Shown piece after piece: positions 19,582 through 28,667 of a stretch of DNA of 64,000 nt (positions are counted from its first letter, which is position 1; each line of letters begins with the position of its first letter). The notes under the pieces were generated by a model. The model saw nothing but the letters and a program-made list of their open reading frames with translations. It did no database searches and was not told the origin of the DNA. The position numbers and the translations under genes were made by a program. Location: NCBI RefSeq assembly GCF_012395815.1, contig NZ_JAAZQQ010000002.1, forward strand, positions 829,758 through 893,757. Direction: 5' to 3'. Source of the stretch: Roseicyclus persicicus (GTDB lineage Bacteria; Pseudomonadota; Alphaproteobacteria; Rhodobacterales; Rhodobacteraceae).

Positions 19582-21939
19582 TTACTCCCGTGTCTTCATC
19601 ACTTCGACGAGGTCCATCCGGTCGATCCGGCGGCGGACGATCATCACCGAGCCGAGGCTGGCGGCCAGCACCACCAGGCTCGCCCAGGCGAAGCTTTTGG
19701 GTTCCAGCACCAGCGGGATCGCGTAGAGATCCGAGGTGAAGCTCGAGGCCAGCGCCCGCGCGATCCAGGCCCCCATCAGCCAGCCCACCGGCTGCGCCAG
19801 CAGCGCCAGCAGCATCGTCTCGCCCACCAGAACCCGGCTCACCTCGGCCCGCGTGAAGCCGAGGATGCGCAGGCTGGCCAGTTCGCGGGCGCGTTCCGAC
19901 AGCTGGATGCGCGCGCCGTTGTAGGCGACGCCGACCGTGATCAGGATGGCGATGACGGCATAGACCGTGTTCACCACGGTGACATTCTCGCTGATCGTGT
20001 CCTCGAAGGCGGCGCGGTTCTCGCGCATCAGGATCAGCCCCGACAGCCGGGGCGTGTCCTGCAGCGCGGCGTGGAGCGCGGGCAGGTCGGGCTCGTCGAT
20101 CAGGATGTTGCCCACCGACATGGTGGGCGCGCGGCGGAACAGCCGGTCGAGGTAGCCGATCTCGACATAGGCGCCGAGGCCGAAATATTGCTCCACCAGC
20201 CCCGCGACGACCATCTCGTGGGTCTCGCGCCGGCCGGTCATGAATTCGACCTCCAGGGTATCGCCCACCCCCACCTCCAGCTGCGCGGCCAGCCGGTCGG
20301 ACAGCAGGATGCCGCCCGGCGGCGGGTCGATCGGCGTGCCGTCCGCGCCGATCACCCGGCTGAGCGTCGCGCCCTCGGGCCGCGCCTCGATCGAGACGCG
20401 CTTTTCCCGCGGCCCGTTGCGGAGCGTGGCGGCGTGGAACTGCTGCGCCTCGGCCTGCATCACGCCGGGCAGCCGCATCAGGTCGGACAGCGCGGTGTCG
20501 GGCACGTCGTCGGCGAACAGCACCATCGCGTCCTGCCGGTAGGACTGGTTGAAGGCGAGGTCGATGATGCGGGCGAGGGCGTCGAACATGAAGCTCGCCG
20601 AGATCACCGCCGCCGTCGCGGCCCCGAGGCCCAGCATGGTCAGCGCGCTGCGCACCGGCCAGCGGATAAGGCTGCGCAGCACCATGATGGTGGTCTGCTT
20701 CAGCCGGGCCGCCGCCATCACGCGGTCGAGGATCGTCTTGCGGAACACCGGCGGGGCGGGGGGCTGCATCGCGACCGCGGGGGCGAGGCGCGCGGCCATC
20801 AGCGCGGCGCGCAGCGCGCCCAGCATCGTGGTGGCCAGCGCCGCCAGGCCCGACATGGCGTAGACCCAGCTCGGCACCCGGAACAGGAGGTAGGGAAACT
20901 CGAAGAAGCGCGCGTATTGCCAGGCCATCGCACGCGCGAGCAGTGTCCCGAGCCCCCAGCCCAGCCCCACGCCGATCACCGCGATCAGGGCGGCCAGCAG
21001 CAGGTAGTGCAGCGAGATTTCCAGGTCGGTGTAGCCCAGCGCCTTCAGGAGCCCGATCTCGGCCCGGTCCAGCGCCACGATCCGGCTCATCACCATGCCG
21101 ACGAGAAAGGCCGAGATGGCGAAAAAGATCGGCGGCACCACCACCGCCATCCCGCGCAGCTGGTCGATCTCGGCCGAGACGAAGGCGTCGGACACCTGTT
21201 GCGCCCGGCCGTAGGCCCCCAGCCCGCCATAGGGGTCGAGGAGCGCGTCGAGCGCATCCAGCACGTCGGCCTCCACCGCGTCGGCGGTCAGGCGCAGGGC
21301 GAGGTGGTTGAAGGCGCCAGCCATGTCGAAGGCGGCCTCCAGCTCGGCCTCGGGCATCCAGATGATGCCGAAGCCCTCGTTGTCGGGCATCAGCGCGCCG
21401 GGGCCGATGGTGTAGATGAACTCGGGGCTGAGCGCGGTGCCGGTGATCGTCAGCTCGCGGCGCTGGCCGTTCAGGTTGGCGTGGAAGGTGTCGCCGATGC
21501 GAAAGCCGTTGGCCTCGGCGAAGCTGGTCGTCACCATCACCTCGCCCGCCCGCGCGGGGTAGAGGCCCGTGCGCAGGATCGGCACGTTCAGGAGCGGGTC
21601 GTCGTCGGCCGGCCAGGACAGCATCTGCCCCATCGCCACCGCGACCCGGCCCGGCAGGTCCAGCACCGCCATGCCCTGCACCCGCGCCTCGGCCGAGTAG
21701 ACGCCGGGGATCTCGCGGATCTCGGGCAGGAGCCGGTCGGGCGCGCGGCGGGCGTCGGCGAAGACCTCGGCAAAGCGGTTGCGCTCGTAGTAGGCCGCGC
21801 GCGTGTCGGTCAGGGCCGTGTGCATCCCGAAGGCCGTCAGCAGGATCGCCACCCCGCAGGCCAGCACCACCGCGATGGCCAGCCCCTGCACCCAGAGCCG
21901 GCGGAAGTCGCGCATCAGCTTGATGTCGATCGCCTGCAT
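19582..21939 (-). CDS. ABC transporter permease, FtsX/MacB type
   Basis: This 785-residue integral membrane protein contains two FtsX-like units. The first N-terminal segment (LAIAVVLACGVAILLTAFG) and a large periplasmic domain are followed by a TM block near residue 260-400. A second periplasmic domain and a final TM block (VYAVIAILITVGVAYNGARI, MLLALLAQPVGWLMGAWIA) follow. The arrangement resembles permeases that export lipids or amphipathic compounds, not solute importers. ATG 21939 is eight bases after the ATPase stop. The longer frame upstream is a shadow of the ATPase gene. The substrate is unknown. Confidence 0.88.
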   Translation of the reverse strand: MQAIDIKLMRDFRRLWVQGLAIAVVLACGVAILLTAFGMHTALTDTRAAYYERNRFAEVFADARRAPDRLLPEIREIPGVYSAEARVQGMAVLDLPGRVAVAMGQMLSWPADDDPLLNVPILRTGLYPARAGEVMVTTSFAEANGFRIGDTFHANLNGQRRELTITGTALSPEFIYTIGPGALMPDNEGFGIIWMPEAELEAAFDMAGAFNHLALRLTADAVEADVLDALDALLDPYGGLGAYGRAQQVSDAFVSAEIDQLRGMAVVVPPIFFAISAFLVGMVMSRIVALDRAEIGLLKALGYTDLEISLHYLLLAALIAVIGVGLGWGLGTLLARAMAWQYARFFEFPYLLFRVPSWVYAMSGLAALATTMLGALRAALMAARLAPAVAMQPPAPPVFRKTILDRVMAAARLKQTTIMVLRSLIRWPVRSALTMLGLGAATAAVISASFMFDALARIIDLAFNQSYRQDAMVLFADDVPDTALSDLMRLPGVMQAEAQQFHAATLRNGPREKRVSIEARPEGATLSRVIGADGTPIDPPPGGILLSDRLAAQLEVGVGDTLEVEFMTGRRETHEMVVAGLVEQYFGLGAYVEIGYLDRLFRRAPTMSVGNILIDEPDLPALHAALQDTPRLSGLILMRENRAAFEDTISENVTVVNTVYAVIAILITVGVAYNGARIQLSERARELASLRILGFTRAEVSRVLVGETMLLALLAQPVGWLMGAWIARALASSFTSDLYAIPLVLEPKSFAWASLVVLAASLGSVMIVRRRIDRMDLVEVMKTRE

Positions 21940-21947
21940 CCGCGCCC

Positions 21948-22664
21948 TCACCAGCTGATCTCGTGGGGGGCGACGCGGGTGTCGTTCACCTCCACGCTGG
22001 CGATGCGGCCGTCGGCGAAGCGCACCACCCGGTGCGCCATGGCGCGGATGCCGGCGTTGTGGGTGATGACCACGGTCGAGGTGCCGAACTCGTCGTTGAT
22101 CTCGCGCAGCACCTCCAGCACCTGCACGCCGGTCTTGCTGTCGAGCGCGCCCGTGGGCTCGTCGCACAAGAGCACCTCGGGCCGCTTGGCGATGGCCCGC
22201 GCGATGGCCACGCGCTGTTGCTCGCCGCCCGACATCTCGGCCGGGAAATGGTCGAGCCGGTGCTTGAGCCCCACCCGCTCCAGCGCCTCGGCGGCGTCCA
22301 TCGGGTTCGGCGCCACGTCGGTGACTAGCTGCACGTTCTCGCGCGCGCTGAGCGAGGGGACGAGGTTGTAGAACTGGAAGATGAAGCCGACATGGTTGCG
22401 CCGGTAGCGCGTCAGCGCCCGGTCGCCGAGGCGGGTCAGTTCGAGATCGCGGAACCAGACCCGGCCGCCGGTCGCGTGGTCGAGCCCGCCGAGGATGTTC
22501 AGGAGCGTCGACTTGCCCGACCCCGACGGCCCCAGCAGCACCGACAGCTCGCCCGCGTAAAGCTCCAGGTCGACGCCGGCCAGCGCGTGGACCTTTGCGC
22601 CGCCGGTGTCGTAGACCTTGGTCAGGCCCTCGGTGCGGAAGACGGTGTCGGGACGGTCGGCCAT
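21948..22664 (-). CDS. ABC transporter ATP-binding protein
   Basis: This 238-residue ATPase energises the neighbouring permease. The Walker A is GPSGSGKST, the signature [16 protein letters not shown], and Walker [16 protein letters not shown], all typical of the MacB/LolD subfamily. ATG 22664 ([14 protein letters not shown]) is preferred over GTG 22682, because homology starts here. It is the first gene of the operon, and the promoter should lie in the 150-base divergent gap to the dehydratase gene. Confidence 0.93.
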   Translation of the reverse strand: MADRPDTVFRTEGLTKVYDTGGAKVHALAGVDLELYAGELSVLLGPSGSGKSTLLNILGGLDHATGGRVWFRDLELTRLGDRALTRYRRNHVGFIFQFYNLVPSLSARENVQLVTDVAPNPMDAAEALERVGLKHRLDHFPAEMSGGEQQRVAIARAIAKRPEVLLCDEPTGALDSKTGVQVLEVLREINDEFGTSTVVITHNAGIRAMAHRVVRFADGRIASVEVNDTRVAPHEISW

Positions 22665-22772
22665 GATGGCCCACTGTCTCACATGATCGGCCGCGCGGCG
22701 ACTTGATCTGCCTCAACCGGCCCCGATGGGGCTTGTGGGGCGGGGGGCGGCTCCGCTACCACTGGGGCAGGG

Positions 22773-22809
22773 GTTTCACTATCCGGCCCCGTGTTTCACT
22801 ATCTGGAAC
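22773..22809 (+). promoter_or_regulatory. Repeated operator-like element, IclR style
   Basis: GTTTCACTATC occurs at 22773 and again at 22793, 20 bases apart, just before the sugar-acid dehydratase. The second copy forms the imperfect inverted repeat GTTTCA-CTATC-TGGAAC (22793-22809). This resembles operators of IclR/KdgR-type regulators of sugar-acid catabolism. No such regulator is in the window. Confidence 0.5.
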
Positions 22810-22815
22810 CATGCC

Positions 22816-24585
22816 ATGTCCGACACCCGCGCCAACCGCCGCTACCGCAGCCAGGAATGGTTCGACAACCCCAACAACCCGGGCATGACGGCGCTCTACC
22901 TGGAGCGCTACCAGAACCAGACCTTCACCAAGGGAGAGCTGCAGTCCGAGCGCCCGATCATCGGCATCGCCCAGACGGGCAGCGACCTGGTGCCCTGCAA
23001 CAAGATCCATGTCTTCCTGATGGACCGGATCAAGGCCGGCATCCGCGACGCGGGCGGGATCCCGATGGAATTCCCGGTCCACCCGATCCAGGAGACGGGC
23101 AAGCGGCCCACGGCGGCGCTCGACCGCAACCTGCAATACCTGTCGCTGGTGGAGGTGCTGCACGGCTACCCCATCGACGGGGTGGTCCTGACCACGGGCT
23201 GCGACAAGACCACGCCCGCGCTGCTGATGGGGGCGGCCACGGTGAACCTGCCCGCCATCGCGCTGAACGGCGGGCCGATGCTGGATGGCTGGTGGAAGGG
23301 CAAGCGCGCGGGCTCGGGCACGATCATCTGGGAAAGCCGGCGGCTGCTGGCCGAAGGCAAGATCGACTATGCCGAGTTCATGGAGCGCGCCTGCGCCTCG
23401 GCCCCGTCGCTCGGGCACTGCAACACCATGGGCACGGCGAGCACGATGAACGCGCTAGCCGAGGCGCTGGGGATGACGCTGCCGGGTGCCGCCGCGATCC
23501 CGGCGCCGTTCCGGGAGCGGATGGAGATGGCCTATTTCACCGGCCGCCGCATCGTGGAGATGGTCGAGGCGGACCTGAAGCCGTCCGACATCCTGACCCG
23601 GGCGGCATTCCTGAACGCGATCAAGGTCAACACGGCGATCGGCGGGTCGACCAATGCGCCGCCGCATTTGCAGGCCATCGCGCGGCACATGGGGGTGGAG
23701 CTCGACGTGACCGACTGGCAGGCGCACGGGCTGAAGCTGCCGCTGCTGGTCAACATGCAGCCGGCGGGGGAATACCTGGGCGAAGGCTTCTTCCGCGCGG
23801 GCGGCGTGCCGGCGGTGATGGGGGAACTGCTGGCCGCGGGGCAACTGGACGGGGCGGTGATGACCGCCGCGGGCAAGCCGCTGGCCGAGGCGCTGGCGGG
23901 CGCGCGGAGCCTCGACCACGACGTGATCCGCCCCTTCGACCGGCCGCTGCGCGAGGAGGCGGGGTTCGTGGTGCTGTCGGGCAACCTGTTCGACTCGGCC
24001 CTGATGAAGACCAGCGTCATCTCGGCCGACTTCCGCGCGCGGTTCCTGAAGAATGGCGTGTTCGAGGGCCGCGCGGTGGTGTTCGAAGGGCCCGAGGATT
24101 ACCACGACCGCATCAACGACCCCGCCCTCGGCATCGACGAGACGACCATCCTGTTCATCCGCAACGTGGGTTGCGTCGGCTACCCCGGCTCGGCCGAGGT
24201 GGTGAACATGCAGCCGCCCGACGCGCTGATCCGGGCGGGCATCCGGCACCTTCCGACGGTGGGCGACGGGCGGCAGTCGGGGACCTCCGAGTCGCCCTCG
24301 ATCCTGAACGCCTCGCCCGAGGCGGCGGTGGGGGGCGGCCTCGCGCTCCTGCAGACGGGCGACCGGGTGCGGCTGGACCTGACGGCCGGCACCCTGAACG
24401 CGGTGGTGGAGCCGGCCGAGTGGGCGGCCCGCCGCGCCGCGTGGCAGCCACCCGAGATCCTCCACCAGACGCCCTGGCAGGAGATCTACCGAACCCATGT
24501 GGGGCAGCTGGCGCAGGGCGGGTGCCTGGAGCTGGCGACGGCCTACCAGCGCATCGCCGAAACCCTGCCGCGCGACAACCACTGA
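22816..24585 (+). CDS. IlvD/Edd-family sugar-acid dehydratase
   Basis: This 589-residue iron-sulfur dehydratase resembles D-xylonate/L-arabinonate dehydratases: WFDNPNNPGMTALYLERYQN, RPIIGIAQTGSDLVPCNKIH, TTGCDKTTPALLMGA and APSLGHCNTMGTASTMNA. The three Cys positions expected to bind the cluster are in PCNK, GCDKTT and GHCNTM. The C-terminus (PWQEIYRTHVGQLAQGG) matches the same subfamily. It removes water from an aldonic acid to give a 2-keto-3-deoxy acid. The usual downstream pathway genes are absent, so the substrate is uncertain. ATG 22816 is chosen because upstream codons lie in the operator region. Confidence 0.85.
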   Translation: MSDTRANRRYRSQEWFDNPNNPGMTALYLERYQNQTFTKGELQSERPIIGIAQTGSDLVPCNKIHVFLMDRIKAGIRDAGGIPMEFPVHPIQETGKRPTAALDRNLQYLSLVEVLHGYPIDGVVLTTGCDKTTPALLMGAATVNLPAIALNGGPMLDGWWKGKRAGSGTIIWESRRLLAEGKIDYAEFMERACASAPSLGHCNTMGTASTMNALAEALGMTLPGAAAIPAPFRERMEMAYFTGRRIVEMVEADLKPSDILTRAAFLNAIKVNTAIGGSTNAPPHLQAIARHMGVELDVTDWQAHGLKLPLLVNMQPAGEYLGEGFFRAGGVPAVMGELLAAGQLDGAVMTAAGKPLAEALAGARSLDHDVIRPFDRPLREEAGFVVLSGNLFDSALMKTSVISADFRARFLKNGVFEGRAVVFEGPEDYHDRINDPALGIDETTILFIRNVGCVGYPGSAEVVNMQPPDALIRAGIRHLPTVGDGRQSGTSESPSILNASPEAAVGGGLALLQTGDRVRLDLTAGTLNAVVEPAEWAARRAAWQPPEILHQTPWQEIYRTHVGQLAQGGCLELATAYQRIAETLPRDNH

Positions 24586-24591
24586 GCGGCG

Positions 24592-24676
24592 CCACGGTCT
24601 TGCAAGACCGTGGCCAGAGCCTTGCAAGGCTCTGCCGCGGCCCTTGCAAGGGCCGCCACGTCCTTGCAAGGACGTG
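24592..24676. repeat. Four tandem palindromes with CTTGCAAG core
   Basis: Four perfect palindromes of 20-22 bases lie at 24592-24613, 24615-24634 (CAGAGCCTTGCAAGGCTCTG), 24637-24656 (GCGGCCCTTGCAAGGGCCGC) and 24657-24676 (CACGTCCTTGCAAGGACGTG). The centre CTTGCAAG is invariant and the arms differ. It is the same family as the array at 18,300. It follows the dehydratase stop by six bases and precedes the universal stress gene. Confidence 0.9.
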
Positions 24677-24756
24677 CGCGCCCCGCCCCGCTTGACCGAG
24701 ATCAACGACCGGCGCCCCGATTGCTGCGCTATCCTCGGCGCAGGGGAGGGCCGGGA

Positions 24757-25584
24757 ATGACCGACGCCAAGTTACGAACCATCATGGTCGCCACCGACCT
24801 GTCGGAGCGCTCGGACCGCGCGCTCGACCGGGCGGTGATGCTCGCACGCGCGCACGACGCCCGGCTGAGCGTGGTCTCCGCCGTCGACGGCGCCTATCCG
24901 CCGGCCCTGCGCGACGAGTTCACGGCGCGGGTGCGCCAGCATCTCGACCACGCCCGCCCCGGCGACGACGTCGTCACCACGATCCATGTCGAGGCGGGCG
25001 ACGTGGTCGAGATCCTGCTGCGGCACCTGAACGGTCCCGAGGTCGACCTGGCCGTGCTGGGGGTGCACCGGACGCGCACCTTCCTCGACGGGCTGCGCCA
25101 GACCACGATGGAGCGTCTCGTGCAGGGCGTGCGCAAGCCGGTGCTGCTGGTGCGCGACCTCGCCACCGGGCCCTACGCGCGCGCGCTGGTGCCGGTGTCC
25201 TTCTCGCCGTCCTGCGCGGCGGCGCTGGCGGCGGTCGCGCAGATCGCGCCCGGGGCCAGCTGCCGCGCGGTCCATGCCTGGCTCGTGCCCTTCGGCGGCC
25301 TGACCGGCGGGGCGGGGTCCGAGATGGCGCCCGCCGTCGAGGCCGAGACCCGCGCCCTGGCCGAGGACTGGGCCGCGCGGCTGCCCGCGGGCCTGCCGCG
25401 CCCGGTGCTCGTCCATGGCGGCGTGGTGGAGGTGCTGGAGCGGGAACTGGCCACCGTCGCCCCCGACCTCGTGGCGATCGGGGCCCACACGCGGCCGGGC
25501 CCGGCGCTGCACCCGCTGGGGGGATTCGCGGCCGAGCTGATCCGCCGCCCGCCCTGCGACCTGCTGGTGACCCGCGGCCGCTGA
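24757..25584 (+). CDS. Tandem-domain universal stress protein
   Basis: This 275-residue cytoplasmic protein has two UspA-like domains. The first, RTIMVATDLSERSDRALDRA to about residue 140, shows the start typical of the family. The second starts near residue 145 (YARALVPVSFSPSCAAALAA) and ends HPLGGFAAELIRRPPCDLLV. An ATP-binding G-2x-G-9x-G pattern is not fully clear, so nucleotide binding is unproved. CAGGGGAGGG precedes the ATG. Role in stress survival is inferred from the family. Confidence 0.88.
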   Translation: MTDAKLRTIMVATDLSERSDRALDRAVMLARAHDARLSVVSAVDGAYPPALRDEFTARVRQHLDHARPGDDVVTTIHVEAGDVVEILLRHLNGPEVDLAVLGVHRTRTFLDGLRQTTMERLVQGVRKPVLLVRDLATGPYARALVPVSFSPSCAAALAAVAQIAPGASCRAVHAWLVPFGGLTGGAGSEMAPAVEAETRALAEDWAARLPAGLPRPVLVHGGVVEVLERELATVAPDLVAIGAHTRPGPALHPLGGFAAELIRRPPCDLLVTRGR

Positions 25585-25597
25585 GGCCCGGCCGAAC

Positions 25598-25632
25598 AAA
25601 AAAACGGGGGCGCATCCCGCGATGCGCCCCCG
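25598..25632 (-). terminator. Rho-independent terminator of cspA
   Basis: A 12-bp stem (CGGGGGCGCATC paired with GATGCGCCCCCG, loop CCGC) is followed on the minus strand by seven T (seven A at 25598-25604 on plus). It lies 27 bases beyond the cspA stop and could also stop transcription from the universal stress gene. Confidence 0.95.
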
Positions 25633-25659
25633 CCTGGTCCGATCGGACGAAGCGTCGTC

Positions 25660-25866
25660 TCAGACGAGCTTGATGTTGACGGCGCTCTCGCGGCCGTCAC
25701 GGCCCTTCTCGAGGTCGAAGGTCACCTTCTGGTTGTCCTGAAGGCCCTTGAGGCCCGAGCGCTCGACGCCCGAGATGTGGACGAACACGTCCTTGGAGCC
25801 GCCATCGGGGGCGATGAAGCCGTAACCCTTGGTGGCGTTGAACCATTTCACGGTGCCAGTGGCCAT
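25660..25866 (-). CDS. cspA: Cold-shock protein
   Basis: The 68-residue single cold-shock domain binds single-stranded RNA and DNA and acts as an RNA chaperone. It carries RNP1 (KGYGFIAP) and RNP2 (VFVHISGV), with start MATGTVKWFNATKG. GGAGACACGGGAATGG precedes the ATG. The 250 bases upstream before the next gene (25867-26119) have no gene. They may hold a long 5' leader of the sort known for csp mRNAs, but I see no defined element. Confidence 0.97.
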   Translation of the reverse strand: MATGTVKWFNATKGYGFIAPDGGSKDVFVHISGVERSGLKGLQDNQKVTFDLEKGRDGRESAVNIKLV

Positions 25867-26119
25867 TCCCGTGTCTCCTGTCTTGTCACGCTGCCCGCAC
25901 CATGCGGCAGCCCGGCGTCACTCATGCAGATCGAGAGCACAAGTCTTGGCCGATGGGCGTAAGACAGGGGTCGATAGAGTAGAGATAGCACCGCGGGTGA
26001 TGCGACGTTTTCGCCGCGAAGTAAAGGAAAATCGGGGCAACCGGGCTGACCCATGTCAAGGTCGGCCCATCCCGGCGGGTTAGTCTGCCCCGGCCGGACA
26101 AGGGAGCCAGACACCGCCC

Positions 26120-27493
26120 ATGACCATTCTCACGAGCACGCCCTGGGCCGACCTGGCCGTCGGGCAGGAGGCCGGCACGACGCGGCTCTGCCGCGCCGAG
26201 GACCTCTATGTCTTCGCCCATGCCAGCGGCAACCTGAACCCGATGCACCTGCCCGAGCTGGACGGCGACGGCGACGGCCGCCCCGAGGCCGTGGCGCCGT
26301 CCGCCTGGGTCGCGGCGCTGATCTCGGGCGTGCTGGGCAACCAGCTGCCGGGGCCGGGCACGCTGTACCTGAGCCAGTCCCTGCGCTTCACCGGGCGGGC
26401 CCACGCGGGCGAGACGCTCGCCGTCGGCGTGCGGGTGGCCGAAAAGCTGCCGGGCGGCGTCGTGCGCCTGTCGGTCTGGGTCGACGGGCCCGCGGGCCGC
26501 ATCGCCGAGGGCGAGGCGACCGTGCAGGCGCCGGACGCCGCGCGCCGCTTCGACGGGGTCGAGGTGCCGGGCCTGACGGTGCAGTCCCACCGCCACTTCG
26601 ACGCGCTGCTGGCCCGCGCGGAGCCGCTGCCGGCGCTGCCGACCCTCGTCGTATGCCCCGAAAGCCCCGACGCGGTGATGGGCGCGGTGATGGCGCGCGA
26701 CCACACCCTGATCGACCCGGTCTTCGTCGGCGACCCGGCCAGGATCGCGGCGGCGGCGCAGGAGGCCGGGGCCGACATCGCGGGCATCGAGATCGTCGAC
26801 GTGCCCGACCACCGCGCCGCAGCGCTCCGGGCGGTCGCGCTGATCCATGAGGGCCGGGGCCGGGCGCTGATGAAGGGGCACCTGCACACCGACCAGCTCC
26901 TGCACGCGATCCTGAAGAAGGAGGGGGGCCTCAGGACCAACCGGCGCCTCAGCCATGTCTTCGTGATGGACGTGCCGGGGCTCGATCACCTGCTGTTCGT
27001 GACCGACGCGGCGATCAACATCGCCCCCGACCTCGAGTGCAAGGTGTCGATCGTCCAGAACGCCATCGACCTCGCCCGCGCGCTGGGGCTGGAGCAGCCC
27101 AAGGTCGGGATCCTGTCGGCGGTCGAGACGGTGACGGCGTCGATCCCGTCCACGCTCGACGCCGCCGTCCTGTCCAAGATGGCCGAGCGCGGCCAGATCA
27201 CCGGCGGGCTGGTCGACGGGCCGCTGGCGATGGACAACGCGGTCGATCCGGGTGCCGCGCGGACCAAGGGGCTGACCGGGCTGGTGGCGGGGCGGGCCGA
27301 CATCCTGGTGGCGCCGAACATGGAGGCGGGGAACATGATCGCGAAGGAGCTGACCTTCCTCGCCCATGCCGAGGCGGCGGGCATCGTGATGGGGGCGCAG
27401 GTGCCGGTGATCCTGACAAGCCGGGCCGACGACGACAAGGCGCGGCTCGCGTCCTGCGCGGTGGCGGCGCTTTATGCCGAGAGCCTGCGGTGA
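26120..27493 (+). CDS. MaoC-like/phosphate acyltransferase fusion protein
   Basis: This 457-residue fusion has an N-terminal hot-dog MaoC-like domain (1-150) and a C-terminal phosphate acetyl/butyryltransferase domain (about 160-457; LMKGHLHTDQLLHAIL, LFVTDAAINIAPDL, GLVAGRADILVAPNME). It is usually annotated bifunctional enoyl-CoA hydratase/phosphate acetyltransferase. The hydratase motif SGDxNPxH reads SGNLNPMH: the Asp expected to be catalytic is Asn, so hydratase activity is doubtful. The transferase half would make acyl phosphate from acyl-CoA, which the overlapping acetate kinase could use. Confidence 0.9.
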   Translation: MTILTSTPWADLAVGQEAGTTRLCRAEDLYVFAHASGNLNPMHLPELDGDGDGRPEAVAPSAWVAALISGVLGNQLPGPGTLYLSQSLRFTGRAHAGETLAVGVRVAEKLPGGVVRLSVWVDGPAGRIAEGEATVQAPDAARRFDGVEVPGLTVQSHRHFDALLARAEPLPALPTLVVCPESPDAVMGAVMARDHTLIDPVFVGDPARIAAAAQEAGADIAGIEIVDVPDHRAAALRAVALIHEGRGRALMKGHLHTDQLLHAILKKEGGLRTNRRLSHVFVMDVPGLDHLLFVTDAAINIAPDLECKVSIVQNAIDLARALGLEQPKVGILSAVETVTASIPSTLDAAVLSKMAERGQITGGLVDGPLAMDNAVDPGAARTKGLTGLVAGRADILVAPNMEAGNMIAKELTFLAHAEAAGIVMGAQVPVILTSRADDDKARLASCAVAALYAESLR

Positions 27494-28662
27494 GCCTGAT
27501 CCTGACCCTGAACGCGGGCTCGAGCTCGATCAAGGTCGGGCTCTATGCCGCCGCCGACGAGCCCCGCGAGGAGGCGCGCGGGCAGGTCGAGGCGCTGGGG
27601 CCCGCCGCGCGGTTGGAGATCGAAACGGGCGGCGAGAGGACGGTCACGGAGATCGGCCCGGCCGACCACGCGGCCGGGCTCGCGCGGCTTGTCGCGGCGC
27701 TGGCGCCGCTCCGCGCCGGGCGGCCCATCGCGGCGGTCGGCCACCGCATCGTCCACGGCGGCCCCGACATCGACGGGCCGCGGGTGCTGACGCCCGACCT
27801 GATCGACCACCTCGACACGCTGTCGCCGCTCGCGCCGCTGCACCAGCCGCACAACCTGTCGGGCGTCCGCGCCGCGCTGGCCGAATTCCCCGACGCGGTG
27901 CAGGTCGCGGCCTTCGACACCGCCTTTCACCGCGGCCATCCATGGGTGAACGACACCTTCGCCCTGCCGCGCCGCTTCTACGCCGCGGGGGTGCGGCGCT
28001 ACGGGTTCCATGGGCTCAGCTACGACTACATCGCCGGGCGGCTCGCCACCGATCACCCCGACCTCGCGGCGGGCCGCGTCATCGTCGCCCACCTCGGCAA
28101 CGGCGCCTCGCTCTGCGCGCTCGAGGCCGGGCGCTCCGTCGCCTCGACGATGGGCTTTTCGGCGCTCGACGGCATGCCGATGGGCACCCGCGTGGGCCAG
28201 CTCGACCCCGGGGTCGTCCTCTACCTGATGGGGCAGGGGATGACCGCGGCCGAGATCACCCGGCTCCTCTACAGTGAGAGCGGCCTCAAGGGCCTGTCCG
28301 GGATCAGCCACGACATGCGGGTGCTCCTGGCCTCGGACGCGCCCGAGGCGGCGGAGGCCGTGGCCTATTTCACCTTCCGCCTCGCGCGCGAGATAGGGGG
28401 GCTGGCCGCCGCGCTGGGCGGCCTCGACGCGCTGGTCTTCACCGGCGGCATCGGCGAGCACGCCGCGCCGGTGCGGGCGCAGGCGCTGGCGCGGCTGGGG
28501 TTCCTCGGCCTTGCCCTCGACCCCGCGGCCAACGCCGCCAACGCCCCCGCGATCCACGCCGGCCCCGTGCCGATCCTGGTGATCCCGACCGACGAGGAGC
28601 GCATCATCGCCCGCGCCGCGGCGCGCGCGCTCTTGACCTCCGCACCTGACCAGACGAAGTGA
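27490..28662 (+). CDS. ackA: Acetate kinase
   Basis: This 390-residue enzyme interconverts acetate and ATP with acetyl phosphate. Motifs are LILTLNAGSSSIKVGLY, RRYGFHGLSYDY, HLGNGASLCALEAG and GIGEHAAPVRAQAL. GTG 27490 overlaps the stop of the acyltransferase gene by four bases, and the upstream reading frame is a shadow. Together the pair forms a complete acyl-CoA to acyl phosphate to acid/ATP route. Confidence 0.95.
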   Translation: MSLILTLNAGSSSIKVGLYAAADEPREEARGQVEALGPAARLEIETGGERTVTEIGPADHAAGLARLVAALAPLRAGRPIAAVGHRIVHGGPDIDGPRVLTPDLIDHLDTLSPLAPLHQPHNLSGVRAALAEFPDAVQVAAFDTAFHRGHPWVNDTFALPRRFYAAGVRRYGFHGLSYDYIAGRLATDHPDLAAGRVIVAHLGNGASLCALEAGRSVASTMGFSALDGMPMGTRVGQLDPGVVLYLMGQGMTAAEITRLLYSESGLKGLSGISHDMRVLLASDAPEAAEAVAYFTFRLAREIGGLAAALGGLDALVFTGGIGEHAAPVRAQALARLGFLGLALDPAANAANAPAIHAGPVPILVIPTDEERIIARAAARALLTSAPDQTK

Positions 28663-28667
28663 CCGCC

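Noticed and set aside
19414..22371. 985-residue plus-strand open frame
   Set aside because: It is antisense to the ABC permease and ATPase and has shadow-like His/Arg/Gly composition.
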